Positions 62,427 to 64,000 of a stretch of DNA of 64,000 nucleotides are shown in pieces. Made by a program: the position numbers and the translations under genes. Numbering within the stretch: position 1 is the first letter of the stretch; each line of letters begins with the position of its first letter. The notes under the pieces were generated by a model. The model was given only the letters and a program-made list of their open reading frames with translations, ran no database searches and had not been told where the DNA came from. The DNA is from Nonomuraea basaltis (lineage in GTDB: Bacteria; Actinomycetota; Actinomycetes; Streptosporangiales; Streptosporangiaceae): the NCBI RefSeq assembly GCF_005893125.1, contig NZ_VCJS01000038.1:1-64000 (forward strand), given 5' to 3'.

Positions 62427-62540
62427 CCCGGCACTGAACGTGTCCGGGCTGCCGCACCCGGCACGACCGGGATGTCAACGCGGCCAAGAACATCCTTGCG
62501 GCTGGTCGAGCCGTAGCCAGGCAGAGCCCTGGCGATGTCA
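62427..62540 (+). pseudogene. Decayed 3' fragment of a tnpB gene
   Basis: The sequence reads TGT-CCG-GGC-TGC onward as CPGCRTRHDRDVNAAKNIL, nearly identical to the zinc-ribbon and last RuvC Asp region of the intact TnpB at 24.1-25.3 kb. Just before it, the Trp codon TGG of the intact copy is TGA here. Everything upstream in tnpB is missing, and no right-end hairpin follows. Confidence 0.8.
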
Positions 62541-62614
62541 CCAGTGCGCATGCGTTCTGCCAAGTGTTGCCGTCACCGGCACTTCTTCGGGCGGCCGGCG
62601 CTAAGAAGAGGCCG

Positions 62615-64000
62615 GTGGGATCAAATAGCTCGTGGCTGCGCGCCGATCCATGGCGGGCGCTGCTGATACTGGTGGCCGTCTGCTACGGGATCGTCCAGCT
62701 CGTCGTGGTCACCCCCGGAATGGGGCTGGGGTGGGACGAGGCGGTCTATGTCAGTCAGGTCGATCCGCGCGTGCCCGCGGCCGAGTTCATCGCGCCTCGC
62801 GCCCGGGGGATCACTCTGCTGGTCGCCCCGTTGGTGCAGATCACCTCGTCGACGGAGGCGCTGCGGGTCTACCTGTGCCTGCTGTCCGCCCTGGCGCTGT
62901 ACGTGTCGTTCGCAACCTGGCTGCGCGTGCGCTCCGGGCCGATGGTGCCGATCGCCGCGCTGCTGTTCGCGTCCTTGTGGCTGTCGTTGTTCTACGGCAG
63001 CGAAGCCATGCCGAACCTGTGGGTGGCGTTCGGCGCGGTGGCCGCCGTCGGCTGCTTCCTGCGCTGCGTGCGGCCGGGCAGCGGGCGCGGCCCGGCAGCC
63101 GGGGTGGCGCTGAGTGTGGCCGCGGTGGCCCTGCTGCGCCCGCCGGACAGCATCTGGCTCGTCCTTCCGCTTGCGGCGGCCCTCGCCAGGCCGGGATGGC
63201 GGCAGGCCAAGGCCGGCGTCGCCCTTGTCGCAGGCCTGGTCGCGGGCTGGGCCGACTGGATCGTCGAGGCGTACGTCAGGTTCGGCGGGCCGGCCGCTCG
63301 CTGGCAGGCCGCCGGCGCGGCGAACGAGACCGGCCTGCACTTCTCGCTGTACGAGCACGCCCGAGCGCTCAACGGCCCGCTGCTCTGCCGACCCCCCGCG
63401 CACTGCGGGCCCGTCGTGCTGCCCTGGCTGCTCTGGTGGCTGGCGATTCCCGCCCTTGTCCTGCTCGGCCTGTACGCGGCCCGCCGCCGTGAACTCCTGG
63501 CCGAGTACATGGTGCCGGCCGCCGCCGGCCTGTCGCTGGCCGCGCCGTACGTCCTCCTGGTCGGCTACGCGGCGCCCCGCTTCCTGCTTCCGGCGTACGC
63601 GCTGCTGGCACTCCCGATCGCGCACGGCGTCCTCTGGTTGCTGGCAGAGCCGCTGAAGCCGGGGCTCCGATATGCCGTTTCCGGTCTCGTAGCCGCGGGC
63701 TTTCTCGGACAATTCGCCCTGCAGGGACTCACGCTGGAAAAGGTCGCCGCCCCTCGACTGGCCAAGCGCCAGGCCGACGCCCAGGTCGCTCGCGCCCTGA
63801 GCGCCCTGGGCCTGCGCCGGCCGTGCCTGGTGTACGGCGAGCACGCGGTGATGATCGCCTATCGGGTGGGGTGCGAGGCGCACACGGTCCTGCGCTGGCC
63901 GCAGGAGTCCGCGGCGCCCGCCCCGGTGCAGAGCGCCCAGCGCGCGGGCAAGCGCGTGGTCGCCGTCGACATGGGGCGGTCACCCGCGGCACCGTTCCTC
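62615..64000 (+). CDS. GT-C-like polytopic membrane glycosyltransferase, partial at window edge
   Basis: From GTG 62615 (AAGAAGAGG upstream) the frame is open to the window end, 462 codons. About nine hydrophobic segments are visible (for example LLILVAVCYGIVQLVVV, LCLLSALALYVSFATWL, LPWLLWWLAIPALVLLGLY). The first outer loop contains GLGWDEAVYVSQ, the acidic loop typical of GT-C/GT39-type glycosyltransferases that use polyprenyl-phosphate sugars. A soluble C-terminal part begins around residue 395. The start is uncertain because the frame continues upstream into the tnpB remnant. Substrate unknown. Confidence 0.65.
   Translation, partial: MGSNSSWLRADPWRALLILVAVCYGIVQLVVVTPGMGLGWDEAVYVSQVDPRVPAAEFIAPRARGITLLVAPLVQITSSTEALRVYLCLLSALALYVSFATWLRVRSGPMVPIAALLFASLWLSLFYGSEAMPNLWVAFGAVAAVGCFLRCVRPGSGRGPAAGVALSVAAVALLRPPDSIWLVLPLAAALARPGWRQAKAGVALVAGLVAGWADWIVEAYVRFGGPAARWQAAGAANETGLHFSLYEHARALNGPLLCRPPAHCGPVVLPWLLWWLAIPALVLLGLYAARRRELLAEYMVPAAAGLSLAAPYVLLVGYAAPRFLLPAYALLALPIAHGVLWLLAEPLKPGLRYAVSGLVAAGFLGQFALQGLTLEKVAAPRLAKRQADAQVARALSALGLRRPCLVYGEHAVMIAYRVGCEAHTVLRWPQESAAPAPVQSAQRAGKRVVAVDMGRSPAAPFL

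Overview
The window is high-G+C, densely coded DNA with strong G/C third-position bias, GTG/TTG starts and many 1-4 nt gene overlaps. Together with a bldA-type TTA codon in a pathway regulator, a StrR-like activator, a Pls/PosA-type synthetase and a CGNR regulator, this points to a filamentous actinomycete. Streptosporangiales or Streptomycetales are my inference; no rRNA or tRNA gene is present to fix the taxon.

Region 1 (1-19.9 kb) is most of a specialised-metabolite gene cluster whose left end lies outside the window. It holds a malonyl-transferase-like acyltransferase, a PLP decarboxylase, a three-His-box membrane desaturase, both subunits of a B12-dependent glutamate mutase (which makes 3-methylaspartate), a class III aminotransferase, a phosphopantetheinyl transferase, an odd Cys-nucleophile thioesterase-like protein, an A-T-C-A-T NRPS, a free carrier protein with an aminoacyl-tRNA-synthetase-like amino acid:[carrier protein] ligase, an AurF-like diiron oxygenase, a StrR-type activator with a TTA codon, and a TubC-docking/half-condensation/thioesterase protein. 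Two StrR-like palindromes lie in the two divergent promoter regions. I recognise the parts but not the product.

Region 2 (20.3-21.1 kb) is a scrapyard of truncated genes (TetR, P450, probable methyltransferase). Region 3 (21.2-27.5 kb) encodes secreted proteins: a double-CHRD protein, a GH27 alpha-galactosidase and a GH29-type alpha-L-fucosidase. The two enzymes share a C-terminal CBM35-like module and are separated by a TnpB element on the opposite strand. A ROK/CsnR-like operator lies upstream.

Region 4 (27.8-42.4 kb) is mixed: a PatB-type C-S lyase with a DinB protein, a CGNR regulator with twin operators, a poly-lysine-synthetase-like Pls/PosA NRPS overlapping an M1 aminopeptidase, a membrane-anchored alpha/beta hydrolase, a double GNAT, a GntR regulator, two divergent DUF190 proteins, and a MarR gene divergent from a dehydrogenase across three evenly spaced operators.

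Region 5 (42.5-62.4 kb) is an aerobic aromatic catabolic island built on the box (benzoyl-CoA epoxide) pathway. A nine-gene minus-strand operon encodes 3-hydroxyacyl-CoA dehydrogenase, semialdehyde dehydrogenase, BoxB, BoxC, benzoate-CoA ligase, a TrxR-like ferredoxin reductase, a 7Fe ferredoxin, a PaaY-like protein and an unknown protein. An enoyl-CoA hydratase gene converges on it. Divergently lie a five-gene Liv-type ABC importer, an AcoR-like regulator that lacks sigma54 motifs, and a benzyl-alcohol/benzaldehyde dehydrogenase pair. The inferred flow is benzyl alcohol to benzaldehyde to benzoate to benzoyl-CoA to the 2,3-epoxide, ring cleavage and beta-oxidation; no thiolase is seen. The window ends with a decayed tnpB fragment and a GT-C-like membrane protein that runs off the right edge.
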